Below are positions 6,444 through 13,185 of a DNA stretch of 14,215 nucleotides, one piece after another (positions within the stretch are counted from its first letter, which is position 1; the number at the start of each line of letters is the position of its first letter). Location: assembly GCA_036009105.1 (NCBI GenBank), contig DASYMJ010000242.1:1-14215 (forward strand), given 5' to 3'. A program made the translations under genes and the position numbers. The notes under the pieces were generated by a model, which did no database searches, was not told the DNA's origin, and saw nothing but the letters and a program-made list of their open reading frames with translations. The stretch comes from JAFAVZ01 sp036009105. Lineage in GTDB: Bacteria > Acidobacteriota > Thermoanaerobaculia > Gp7-AA8.

Positions 6444-6925
6444 AGACGAACGCCGCGCGCCTGCTCGACTGGCTCGGCATCCAGTACGAAGTGCGCGAGT
6501 ACGAGGTCGATCCCGACGACCTCGCCGCCGAGTCGGTGGCCCGCAAAGTGGGCCTGCCGCCGGAGCAGGTGTTCAAGACCCTCGTCGCGCGCGGCGACAG
6601 GCACGGCGTCTGCTTCGCCGTCGTGCCCGGCGACCAGCAGCTCGACCTCAAGGCGCTGGCCCAACTCTCCGGCGACAAGAAGATCGACACCGTGCCGCTC
6701 AAGGAGGTGCAGCCGCTCACCGGCTACATCCGCGGCGGCGTCACCGCCCTCGCCGCGAAAAAGGCCTACCCCGTTTTCGCCGACGAGACCATCGAGCTGT
6801 TCGATGTGATCTCCATCTCCTCCGGCGTGCGCGGCGCGCAGTTGATCCTCGCGCCGGGCGACTATCTGCGGGCGGTGGGGGCGAAGGTAGGCGCGATCGC
6901 GAAGGCTAAACCACCGGAACCGTGA
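6440..6925 (+). CDS. ybaK: YbaK/EbsC-type aminoacyl-tRNA deacylase
   Basis: The product is a 161-residue single-domain protein of normal family length. It should hydrolyse mischarged tRNA in trans (Cys-tRNA(Pro) for E. coli YbaK), correcting errors of prolyl-tRNA synthetase in the cytosol. The catalytic Lys of the family is K46 in VFKTLVA. Also conserved are GYIRGG (95-100), SSGVRG (127-132) and the ending LAPGDYLRA. The glycine loop reads GGVTALAAKK where E. coli has GGISPLGQKK, a variant I associate with another common YbaK branch whose substrate specificity may differ. Translation is coupled to the GNAT gene through ATGA (6440-6443). The 3' end overlaps the 3' end of the oppositely oriented histidine kinase gene by 20 bp. 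Confidence 0.9.
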   Translation: MKTNAARLLDWLGIQYEVREYEVDPDDLAAESVARKVGLPPEQVFKTLVARGDRHGVCFAVVPGDQQLDLKALAQLSGDKKIDTVPLKEVQPLTGYIRGGVTALAAKKAYPVFADETIELFDVISISSGVRGAQLILAPGDYLRAVGAKVGAIAKAKPPEP

Positions 6926-9428
6926 ACGTGAACACCGCCCCGCCCCGCGGCTCGTTTCCCGCCCACACCTTCCCCCCCTGCGCGTCGATGATGCCGCGCA
7001 CGATGGCCAGGCCGAGGCCGGCGCCCATGTGCGCGGTCTTCTTGGCCTGCCAGTAAGGGCGGAACACGTTCTTGATGTCCGCCTCGGGGATGCCGGGCCC
7101 GGTGTCGCGCACCCGGAAACGGACGTGCGAGCCGTCAGACGCCGCCTCCACGGTGATCGTCCCCCGCTCCGGCGTGAACTTGATGGCGTTGCCGATCAGG
7201 TTGCCGAACACCTGCAGCAGGCGGCCGCGATCGCCGCAGATCGGCGGCAGCGGCGAGGCCACCTCCAACGCGATGTGCTGCCCTTTCTGCGCCGCGAGCG
7301 CCTCATGCGACTCCGCCGCGAAGCGCACCAGCTCCTCGGCATCGATCTTCTTCGCCTCGACGGAGAAGCGGCCGGCCTCCAGGCGCGCCACATCGAGCAG
7401 GTCCTGGATCAGCCGCTCCATCTGCCCCGCCGACGCACGGATGGTCTCGATCAGATCCGCCGCTTCGTCCGGCTCCGCGTCCTTCAACAGATCCGCCGAC
7501 AGGGCGATCTTGGTGAGCGGATTGCGCAGGTCGTGGGAGACGATGCCGAGCGTCTCGTCGCGCACCCGCACCGCGGCCTCCGCTTTCTCCTTCGCCCCCC
7601 GCTCCTGCTCCATCAGCCGCACCCGCCGCAGGGCGAGCGAGGTGAGGTCGCCCAGGGTGCGGGCGCGGACGATTTCGTTGTCGCGGAACTTGCGGCCGGA
7701 GTGGCGGCTGTTGAGCAGCACCAGCGCGCCGAGGAGCTCGTCTTCCGCCACCAGCGGCGTCACCAGCACCTGGCAGTCGCTGCAGCTGTCCAGGAGATAC
7801 GGCGCCATGGAGGCGCCGAAGCCGTTCATGTCGGTGAGCACCACCGGCTGCCGGTTCTTCGCGATCTCCTCGGTGAGCGAGCCTGGATAGGGGACGCGCA
7901 GCCCTCGGGGCGGCGTGCCGCGGCCGGAGGTGGAGACGATCTCCACCAACCCGTCCGCGTCGATGATGCGCTCGACGTACACGCCGTCCGCCCGGGTGAC
8001 GAGCGAGGCGCGGTTGGTGATCTCGTACAGCACCTCGGTCATCTCCACCGCGCCGGTCAATGCGCTGGCCAGATGGCGGAACGCCGCCTCTTCATCCGCC
8101 CGCCGCTCGAGCTGCGCGCGCGCCGCTTCCGCCTCGGCCCTGGCCAGCCGCTCTTTCTCCAGCGCCCGCTTGCGGTCCGCGATGTCGCGCGCGAAGCCGG
8201 TGAAGGTCGTGCCGTTCCATTCGCCGAAGGAGATCTCCAGCGGGATCTCCCCTCCATTGCGATGCAGCCCGGGCAGCTCGACCCCCGTCCAGGGGATGCG
8301 CTTCTCGTGCGTGGCGATGTAGTGCGCCATCCCCGCCCGGTGCCGCTCGCGGAACCGCTCCGGGATGATGACGTCGAGGTTGCGCCCGACCAGCTCTTCC
8401 GGCTTCCAGCCGAACATCCGCTCCACGGCCGGGTTGCAGAGGAGGATGTTGCTCTGCGCGTCGATGGTGAAGATGGCGTCCTGCGCCGTTTCGGAGACCA
8501 GCCGGTAGCGCTCTTCCGACTGCCGCAGCGCCTCTGTTGTTCGCCGCCGCTCGATGTAGTCGCCGATGTGGGCGCCGATCAGCGCCATCTCCGGCAGCAG
8601 GGCCTGATCCGGCTCGCGCGAGTCGCGGCTGAAGAACTCCATCACGCCGATGACGCGACCCTCCAGCAGGATGGGAAACGCAAATGCGGCGGCCATCCCC
8701 GCCGCTTCGGCGGACGGCATGCGCGGGAACTCCCGACGCTCCCGGAAGTCGACGATCCACACCGGCTCCCGCCGCGTCCAGACCGCGCCGGGCAGTCCGA
8801 CGCCCGGCTCCAGACTCTGCCCGCGGCAGAGCTTGCCGGCCGCCTCGGCATCGACCTCCGGCCCGTGCCACAGCTGGATGCATTGGAGCCGGCCGGTCGC
8901 CCGATCGGCCTCCCACAGCGAGGCAATGTCCCACCCGAGGTGCTCGCAGATGCACTCGAGCACCCGCACGGCGGTGTGATCGAAGGGCTGTTCCTCATTG
9001 AGCAGATTGGTCAGCGCGAGCTGCGCGGCGAGGCGCTGCTGGGTCTGATGGCGCTCGGTGATGTCGCGCTGGATCTTGCAGAAGCCGGCAACCTCTCCCG
9101 CCTCGTTGCGGATGGCCATGGTCACGCCGTCCGCGAAGAAGCGCGAGTCATCCTTGCGAACATGCCAGCGGGTGTCTTCCGCGCTGCCGGCGGTGCGCGC
9201 GGTATCGAGCTCGCGCTCGGGGATGCCGTTCGCCCGGTCCTGCGGGGTGAACAGCATGGCGAAATGCCGCCCCGTGACCTCGGCCGGGGAGTAGCCCATC
9301 ATGATCTGGGCTCCCCGGTTCCAGGTCTCGATCCGCCCGGCCGGGTCCATCAAAAAGATGGCGAAGTCGCGCGCCTCATCGACGATGAAGCGGAAGACGC
9401 CTTCCGCCGAAGCCACACTCTCGGGCAC
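6906..9428 (-). CDS. Soluble PAS-GAF-PAS-GAF sensor histidine kinase
   Basis: The product has 840 residues and no membrane segment, so it is a cytoplasmic sensor. The order is PAS (about 9-126, ending in FCKIQRDITE), GAF (about 140-295), PAS (about 304-421, ending in GFARDIADRK), a charged coiled coil (about 420-448), GAF (about 448-602), HisKA with the phospho-acceptor H632 in SHDLRNPL, and HATPase_c with N box N743/N747 (NLIGNAIKFT), G1 DTGPGIP (775-781) and G2 GAGLGLAIV (802-810). All catalytic boxes look intact, so it should autophosphorylate and pass phosphate to a response regulator. None is encoded nearby and no receiver domain is attached. The second GAF has CSDC (C549, C552). The start is GTG at 9428: an in-frame TAG lies two codons upstream, there is no Shine-Dalgarno, and TATGCT (9440-9445, minus) sits 11 nt before it. 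Confidence 0.92.
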   Translation of the reverse strand: MPESVASAEGVFRFIVDEARDFAIFLMDPAGRIETWNRGAQIMMGYSPAEVTGRHFAMLFTPQDRANGIPERELDTARTAGSAEDTRWHVRKDDSRFFADGVTMAIRNEAGEVAGFCKIQRDITERHQTQQRLAAQLALTNLLNEEQPFDHTAVRVLECICEHLGWDIASLWEADRATGRLQCIQLWHGPEVDAEAAGKLCRGQSLEPGVGLPGAVWTRREPVWIVDFRERREFPRMPSAEAAGMAAAFAFPILLEGRVIGVMEFFSRDSREPDQALLPEMALIGAHIGDYIERRRTTEALRQSEERYRLVSETAQDAIFTIDAQSNILLCNPAVERMFGWKPEELVGRNLDVIIPERFRERHRAGMAHYIATHEKRIPWTGVELPGLHRNGGEIPLEISFGEWNGTTFTGFARDIADRKRALEKERLARAEAEAARAQLERRADEEAAFRHLASALTGAVEMTEVLYEITNRASLVTRADGVYVERIIDADGLVEIVSTSGRGTPPRGLRVPYPGSLTEEIAKNRQPVVLTDMNGFGASMAPYLLDSCSDCQVLVTPLVAEDELLGALVLLNSRHSGRKFRDNEIVRARTLGDLTSLALRRVRLMEQERGAKEKAEAAVRVRDETLGIVSHDLRNPLTKIALSADLLKDAEPDEAADLIETIRASAGQMERLIQDLLDVARLEAGRFSVEAKKIDAEELVRFAAESHEALAAQKGQHIALEVASPLPPICGDRGRLLQVFGNLIGNAIKFTPERGTITVEAASDGSHVRFRVRDTGPGIPEADIKNVFRPYWQAKKTAHMGAGLGLAIVRGIIDAQGGKVWAGNEPRGGAVFTFTVPVV

Positions 9429-9439
9429 GCGCTACAGTG

Positions 9440-9445
9440 AGCATA
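9440..9445 (-). promoter_or_regulatory. Possible -10 box (TATGCT) for the histidine kinase gene
   Basis: TATGCT on the minus strand lies 11 nt before the GTG start at 9428. With no Shine-Dalgarno between them, this fits a very short leader, as for the genes starting at 5414 and 5508. No convincing -35 hexamer is found upstream, where the DNA is very GC-rich. Confidence 0.35.
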
Positions 9446-9457
9446 CGGCATGCCGCC

Positions 9458-9475
9458 GCGCGGGAATGCCCGCGC
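9458..9475. other. Perfect 7-bp hairpin between the histidine kinase and tRNA-Gln promoters
   Basis: GCGCGGG (9458-9464) and CCCGCGC (9469-9475) form a perfect stem with an AATG loop. It lies between the divergent kinase start and the tRNA-Gln gene. No T-run follows on either strand, so it is not a standard terminator. It could be an operator or chance in GC-rich DNA. Confidence 0.3.
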
Positions 9476-9490
9476 AGGGCGGTTCTTTGT

Positions 9491-9496
9491 TAGAGT
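9491..9496 (+). promoter_or_regulatory. Possible -10 box (TAGAGT) of the tRNA-Gln gene
   Basis: TAGAGT lies 15 nt before the first base of the tRNA, inside the only A/T-rich stretch upstream (TTCTTTGTTAGAG). It differs by one base from the TAGAAT boxes of this window. Transcription would start near 9503. No matching -35 is visible. Confidence 0.35.
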
Positions 9497-9511
9497 GCGC
9501 CGGCCACGGAT

Positions 9512-9586
<75 letters not shown>

Positions 9587-9649
9587 CGCACGGCGTGGGG
9601 CGTTGGTTGGCCTGGCCGGTCCGGACGTTAGGCTCCTCCGTGGTCACCT

Positions 9650-10111
9650 TCAGCTGGAGCCGAACTTTCCCGCCGTCCGGCGTTTCATCTCCTCGGGCGT
9701 CACATCCTCTACGTGCGAGGAGATGTACCACTCGTGGCCGAACGGGTCGACCAGCTTCCCGCCGCGGTCGCCGTAGAACTGGGTCTCCACCGGGCGCTGC
9801 ACGGTGCCGCCGGCTTCCTCGGCGCGCTTCATCACCGCGTCGGCATCGTCGACGTAGAGGTGGAGCATCACGGGGGTCCCGCCGAGCTGCTTGGGGCCGA
9901 TGAAGCCCATGTCGGGGTACTCGTCCGCGATGTAGAGCGGGCGGCCGTTGATGCGGATCTCCGCGTGGCCCACTTTGCCCGCGGGGTCGCTCATGCGGAA
10001 GAGCTCCGTCGCGCCGAAGGCCTTCTTGTAGTACTCGATCGCTTCCGCGGCGTCTTTGATGCAGAGATACGGGATCGGCCCTTCCGATCCTTCCGGGATT
10101 GCTCTGGCCAT
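9650..10111 (-). CDS. VOC/glyoxalase-superfamily protein, PhnB-like
   Basis: The product has 153 residues and no signal peptide. It is a PhnB-like member of the vicinal-oxygen-chelate superfamily, with the two beta-alpha-beta-beta-beta halves. The first begins PYLCIKDAAEAIEYYKKAFG (14-33), followed by GHAEIRINGRPLYIADEYP (48-66). The second contains LHLYVDDADAVMKRAEEAGG (83-102), QFYGDRGGKLVDPFGHEW (111-128) and the tail SPEE-like motif VTPEEMKRR. H49 and E131-region residues typical of metal-binding VOC proteins are only partly conserved, so an enzymatic role is not certain. The start ATG at 10111 has an excellent ribosome-binding site, AAGGAG, about 7 nt upstream; the frame is open further upstream, but that part runs into the terminator of the neighbouring gene. 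A TAGCAT box (10137-10142, minus) may be its own -10. Confidence 0.88.
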   Translation of the reverse strand: MARAIPEGSEGPIPYLCIKDAAEAIEYYKKAFGATELFRMSDPAGKVGHAEIRINGRPLYIADEYPDMGFIGPKQLGGTPVMLHLYVDDADAVMKRAEEAGGTVQRPVETQFYGDRGGKLVDPFGHEWYISSHVEDVTPEEMKRRTAGKFGSS

Positions 10112-10140
10112 CGCTGTCTCCTTCTTCAAAGTGCCGATGC

Positions 10141-10175
10141 TAAAGCAAAAGGGCCGGCTGTGAGGCCGGCCCTTT
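10141..10175 (-). terminator. Rho-independent terminator of the CsgG-like gene
   Basis: Read on the minus strand, an 11-bp perfect stem (AAAGGGCCGGC...GCCGGCCCTTT, arms 10165-10175 and 10148-10158) with a 6-nt loop is followed by TTTTGCTTTA. It starts 26 nt beyond the CsgG-like gene stop codon. It separates that gene from the VOC gene 37 nt further on, so the two are probably separate transcription units. Confidence 0.85.
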
Positions 10176-10200
10176 GCGGAACGTACGAAGTTGTTGAAGA

Positions 10201-10905
10201 CTATTCGAGCTTGATGGCCTTCTTCGTCTTCTCGCGACGGGCGGACTCCTTGGCCGAGTACTCCTGGGTGCACTCGTCCTGGTCGACCATCACGCAGCCG
10301 AGGTAGTCGCTGATCTCCACCAGGCAGGCCCGGATGGCCTTGCCGGCTGGGGTGTTCGAGTACTTGCCCAGGCCGCCGGAGAAGCCGCCCCGGGAGAGGC
10401 CGCCGCTGACGCCGTAGCTGCTGGAGCGCGCCTCCACGGTGCGGGTGTAGGCCACTTCACCCGTGGTCGTGTCGACCACGCGGAGGTCGACCGCGATGTA
10501 CGCGTCGTCCTTCTTTCCTCCGATGGAGATGCCGCGGAAGCTGAGGCCGCCGCCGCCGCCCTGGGTCTTCTCTTCATACGCCGAGACGGTGCCCATCACC
10601 AGGTACTTCGCGCCGGTGAGCTTGCCGATTTTCGCGGCGCTGCCCTTGGCCACGCGGCCGGAGGCGGCGAGGTCCTGCTCCTGCAGCACGGAGTCCAGCT
10701 TGTCGCGCTCGACGAGCTTGAACTTCTCGGTCGAGGCCAGCTCGTTGGTCAGCATGCCGGCGAGATCGTTCCCCGCCCCGCCGTACCACCAGCCCGCTGC
10801 CGTGTCATTGCGGAACTCCGCGACGCCGATCGACGGCTTCGAAGCGGCGAGCGCCGAGCCGGCGATGAAAACGAAGACGAGAACTCCAAGATAAATGCGC
10901 TTCAT
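10201..10905 (-). CDS. CsgG-like secreted protein without lipobox
   Basis: The 234-residue precursor has a signal peptide of about 21 residues (MKRIYLGVLVFVFIAGSALA, then A). The family core is clear: IGVAEFRNDT (26-35), LTNELASTEKFKLVERDKLD (52-71), a region around residue 100 reading GAKYLVMGTVS, then VDLRVVDTTTGEV (139-151). CsgG is the outer-membrane nonameric pore of curli export and is normally anchored by an N-terminal lipid-modified Cys. Here there is no Cys near the cleavage site, so signal peptidase I processing is expected. Two glycine-rich segments (about 115-130 and 163-181) lie where CsgG has its membrane hairpins. The C-terminus has three Cys (194, 204, 212) and a Lys/Arg-rich tail. 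No curli subunit or accessory gene is nearby. The ribosome-binding site GGAGG lies 9 nt before the ATG. A role as secretion pore or envelope-stress lipoprotein-like protein is possible. Confidence 0.82.
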   Translation of the reverse strand: MKRIYLGVLVFVFIAGSALAASKPSIGVAEFRNDTAAGWWYGGAGNDLAGMLTNELASTEKFKLVERDKLDSVLQEQDLAASGRVAKGSAAKIGKLTGAKYLVMGTVSAYEEKTQGGGGGLSFRGISIGGKKDDAYIAVDLRVVDTTTGEVAYTRTVEARSSSYGVSGGLSRGGFSGGLGKYSNTPAGKAIRACLVEISDYLGCVMVDQDECTQEYSAKESARREKTKKAIKLE

Positions 10906-10958
10906 TGATGACTTCCTCCAGTGAAAAGGTTTGGACGCTGCGTTGGACGATGCGGGAC

Positions 10959-10964
10959 ATTATG
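10959..10964 (-). promoter_or_regulatory. Possible -10 box (CATAAT) for the CsgG-like gene
   Basis: CATAAT on the minus strand is the best -10 match in the 115-bp gap upstream of the CsgG-like gene. It would give a leader of about 45 nt that includes the GGAGG ribosome-binding site. No good -35 is seen at the right distance. Confidence 0.4.
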
Positions 10965-10991
10965 CATCGGGACGGCGCCGGCCGCTGTGAT

Positions 10992-11014
10992 GCCGGCCAC
11001 AAAGTGTGGCCGGC
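10992..11014 (-). terminator. Strong hairpin after the solute-binding protein gene
   Basis: A perfect 10-bp stem (GCCGGCCACA at 10992-11001, TGTGGCCGGC at 11005-11014) with a 3-nt loop starts six nt beyond the stop codon of the solute-binding protein gene. It lacks a T-run, so it is either a T-less terminator or a 3'-end stabilising structure. Its position directly after a stop supports an end-of-gene role. Confidence 0.5.
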
Positions 11015-11020
11015 GATCGA

Positions 11021-12616
11021 CTAATCCACCCACCACTCCCGCGGACCGGGCCACCAGAAGAACAGGCCCATCCCCTTCGACTCCCGCACGCCATGCACCC
11101 GCTTGCGGACGGCCCACGTGCTGGCCACCTGCACGGTCCAGAGATACGGCTGATCGTCGGCCAGCACGCGGTGGATCTGGTGGAACAGCTCCGTCCTCTT
11201 CCGCGGATCGAGCTCCCGCCGGCTGGCCTCGATCAAACCGTCCAGCGCCGGGTTTCTGTAGTGCACGATGTTCATCCCGCCGGGCGGCGCCTGGGAGGAG
11301 TGGAAGAGCGGATAGACGTCCGGATCGGGATCGAGCGACCAGGCCATCATCGCGGCGTCGAAGTCGCCCTGCATGATGCGGTCGAAGAACGTGGCCCCAT
11401 CCATGGTGCGGATGCGCATGTCCACGCCGATTGAGCGCAAGGCGGCCTGGAAGATCTGCGATTGGGAGGTGCCGATAGTGTCCCCCGCCGGATAGACGAC
11501 TTCGAAGGAGAGCGGCCGGCCGCCTTTCTCCAGGACGCCGTCGCCATCCGAGTCGCGCCAGCCGTCCGCTTCGAGCAGGCCCCTGGCGCCCTGCAGGTCG
11601 TAGCCGATCGGCTCGACCGCGGGATCGTTGGCCCACTGGTCGGGCGTGAACGGGCCGCTCATCGGACGCGCGGCGCCGTGATAGAGCGACTGGATGATGT
11701 GCTCCCGGTCGTACGCCATGGCCAGCGCGCGGCGGACGGTCTTCTGGGCCAGCACCGGATTGCGCTCGCTCCACATGATGCAGTTGTAGGCGAGGCGGAA
11801 GGTCTGGAGGAATTCGACATCGTGCTCGAGCGCGTCCTTCTGCACGAACCAGAGGTCGTTCGGCACGCGCGTCTCGTCGATGTCGCCACGCCGCACCGCC
11901 TGCAGCGCCACGGCGTGGTCGTTCACCACCTTGAAGAGGATCGAGTCGATGTGCGGCCGCACGCCTTTGTAGCTCGCGCGCCGCTCGAGGAGGATGGAGG
12001 TCCCCTTCTCCCGCCGCGCCAGGCGATACGGTCCGTTGCCGATCGCGGTGCCGTTGTAGTCATTCCTGAAGTTGCCCTTCCCGTAGACGTGCTCGGGGAG
12101 GATGGCGATGTTGAAGGCGAAGAGCTGCGCCGGGCGCGCCTCCTTGAACACGACCACCGCGGTCAGGTCATCGGCGGCGCGGGTCCGGGCGCGGTCGAGG
12201 TGCTCGAACCAGGTGGCGAACTGCTGGGACTGTTCGTCGAGCAGTTTGTTCAGCGTGAAGACGAGGTCGCGGGCCGTGACCCGCGTGCCGTCGCTGAACG
12301 TGCCGTTCGGGTCGAGGTGGAAGGTGTAGGTCTTCCCGTCCGGCGAGACCTCCCACGATCTCGCCGCCGCGGGCACCGGCTGGATGTTCGCATTGACGCC
12401 GACGATCGGGTCGTAGAGGTAGTCGAGGACGTAGCGCTCGTGATCGGAGGTATGGAGGAGGAAGTTGAGGGTGTTGACGTCCGCCTCCAGGCGGCGGACC
12501 AGCCGGCCGCCGTCGTGCGGCGAGGCAGAGGCGGCCGCGCGCGGCGCGGGCCGCTCCCCGCCCGTGCAGGCGAAGACGAATAGCAGAAACGCCGTCGTGG
12601 ACAGACGTTGCAACAC
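11021..12616 (-). CDS. Lipoprotein solute-binding protein of the oligopeptide/dipeptide ABC type (SBP family 5)
   Basis: The product has 531 residues, normal for family 5 binding proteins (OppA/DppA/NikA type). The N-terminus is a lipoprotein signal (hydrophobic 8-16, lipobox VFAC with C17), so the mature protein should sit on the membrane facing the periplasm. Family landmarks in order: VNTLNFLLHT (47-56), the stretch WEVSPDGKTYTFHL (88-101) with FSDGTRVTARDLVFTL (107-122), GNGPYRL (193-199), RRALAMAYDRE (295-305), an EF-hand-like loop DSDGDGVLEKGG (355-366) and FDAAMMAWSLDPDPD (419-433). It should bind peptides, nickel or sugars-derived ligands for import; the ligand cannot be told. No permease or ATPase gene lies beside it. 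The start is GTG at 12616 with GGAGGTGA just upstream. It is preceded at 44 bp by the 118-residue gene, so the two may be co-transcribed. Confidence 0.92.
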   Translation of the reverse strand: MLQRLSTTAFLLFVFACTGGERPAPRAAASASPHDGGRLVRRLEADVNTLNFLLHTSDHERYVLDYLYDPIVGVNANIQPVPAAARSWEVSPDGKTYTFHLDPNGTFSDGTRVTARDLVFTLNKLLDEQSQQFATWFEHLDRARTRAADDLTAVVVFKEARPAQLFAFNIAILPEHVYGKGNFRNDYNGTAIGNGPYRLARREKGTSILLERRASYKGVRPHIDSILFKVVNDHAVALQAVRRGDIDETRVPNDLWFVQKDALEHDVEFLQTFRLAYNCIMWSERNPVLAQKTVRRALAMAYDREHIIQSLYHGAARPMSGPFTPDQWANDPAVEPIGYDLQGARGLLEADGWRDSDGDGVLEKGGRPLSFEVVYPAGDTIGTSQSQIFQAALRSIGVDMRIRTMDGATFFDRIMQGDFDAAMMAWSLDPDPDVYPLFHSSQAPPGGMNIVHYRNPALDGLIEASRRELDPRKRTELFHQIHRVLADDQPYLWTVQVASTWAVRKRVHGVRESKGMGLFFWWPGPREWWVD

Positions 12617-12660
12617 TCCGTCACCTCCGAATGGGATGGGAACCGGCGGCGATTGTCGGT

Positions 12661-13017
12661 CTAGACCATGTTGCGGCGCAACCGCTGGGTCATGTCGAAG
12701 CGGTCCTGCATCCGCACCGGACGGTCGTCGAGGTAGGCGCGCAACACGTCCGCCGTCTTGCCGCTGAGGAGCAGCGTCGGCCCGTCGCCCTCCGGCGCGA
12801 TGAGGATCTCGCCGCTGGCCGCGCGGCTCACGACCAGCGCGTCGCCGGTCGCCTCGAGGAACTGGTGCAGGTCCCGCGCGCCGGCGGCGAGGGAGCCGTC
12901 GAGGCGCATCAGCTCCCGCTCCCCCGCCAGGAAGCGCCGCGCGATGGCAGCCCCCTCGGCGTTCTGATCAGGCTCCCATTGCAGGCGGAAAGCGTGGTCG
13001 GCATTGAGGGTGAGCAT
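12661..13017 (-). CDS. Conserved-looking hypothetical protein, 118 residues
   Basis: I do not recognise this protein. It is small and soluble, with no signal peptide, membrane segment or Cys. An alpha-rich first half (EGAAIARRFLAGERELMRLD, then AGARDLHQFLEATGD) leads into beta strands (DALVVSRAASGEILIAP, then TLLLSGKTADVLRAYL) and a basic end (RLRRNMV). The codon pattern (G/C-rich third positions) fits a real gene better than the opposite strand does. The ATG at 13017 is the first in frame; no Shine-Dalgarno precedes it. It is 44 bp upstream of the solute-binding protein gene on the same strand, and divergent from the zinc-finger/TPR gene. Function unknown. Confidence 0.6.
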   Translation of the reverse strand: MLTLNADHAFRLQWEPDQNAEGAAIARRFLAGERELMRLDGSLAAGARDLHQFLEATGDALVVSRAASGEILIAPEGDGPTLLLSGKTADVLRAYLDDRPVRMQDRFDMTQRLRRNMV

Positions 13018-13185
13018 GGGCGCGGAGAGTGCAACGGGCGGGCCCGTGAGGTTTCCTGCAAATTGGGGGTAGGGAATTCCGTCTCCCGGTCACACCTCTT
13101 TCGGGAGCGTGTGCCACACCCCCGGAAAAATACTTGGCAACGTATCCTTCATTCGTGCTATCTTGACGGCCGTAATCTGATCCAT
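13018..13185. promoter_or_regulatory. Divergent promoter region of the 118-residue gene and the zinc-finger/TPR gene
   Basis: This 168-bp gap is the most A/T-rich stretch of the right part. For the plus strand, TTGGCA (13135-13140) and the extended -10 TGCTATCTT (13156-13164) are separated by about 19 bp; a second candidate -10, TAATCT (13173-13178), lies 7 nt before the ATG and would give a leaderless mRNA. Two hexamers CACACC (13091-13096 and 13115-13120) and a CTCCCG...CGGGAG inverted repeat (13083-13107) are also present. For the minus strand, TATTTT near 13130 is a weak -10 candidate. Confidence 0.45.

Noticed and set aside
7029..9440. Open frame of 803 codons on the plus strand, antisense to the histidine kinase
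   Set aside because: The minus-strand product has all kinase motifs; the antisense product is His/Arg/Asp-rich without recognisable fold. Same explanation as the other long antisense frame.
10112..10273. N-terminal extension of the VOC protein
   Set aside because: It would run through the intrinsic terminator and the end of the CsgG-like gene; the ATG at 10111 has a strong ribosome-binding site.
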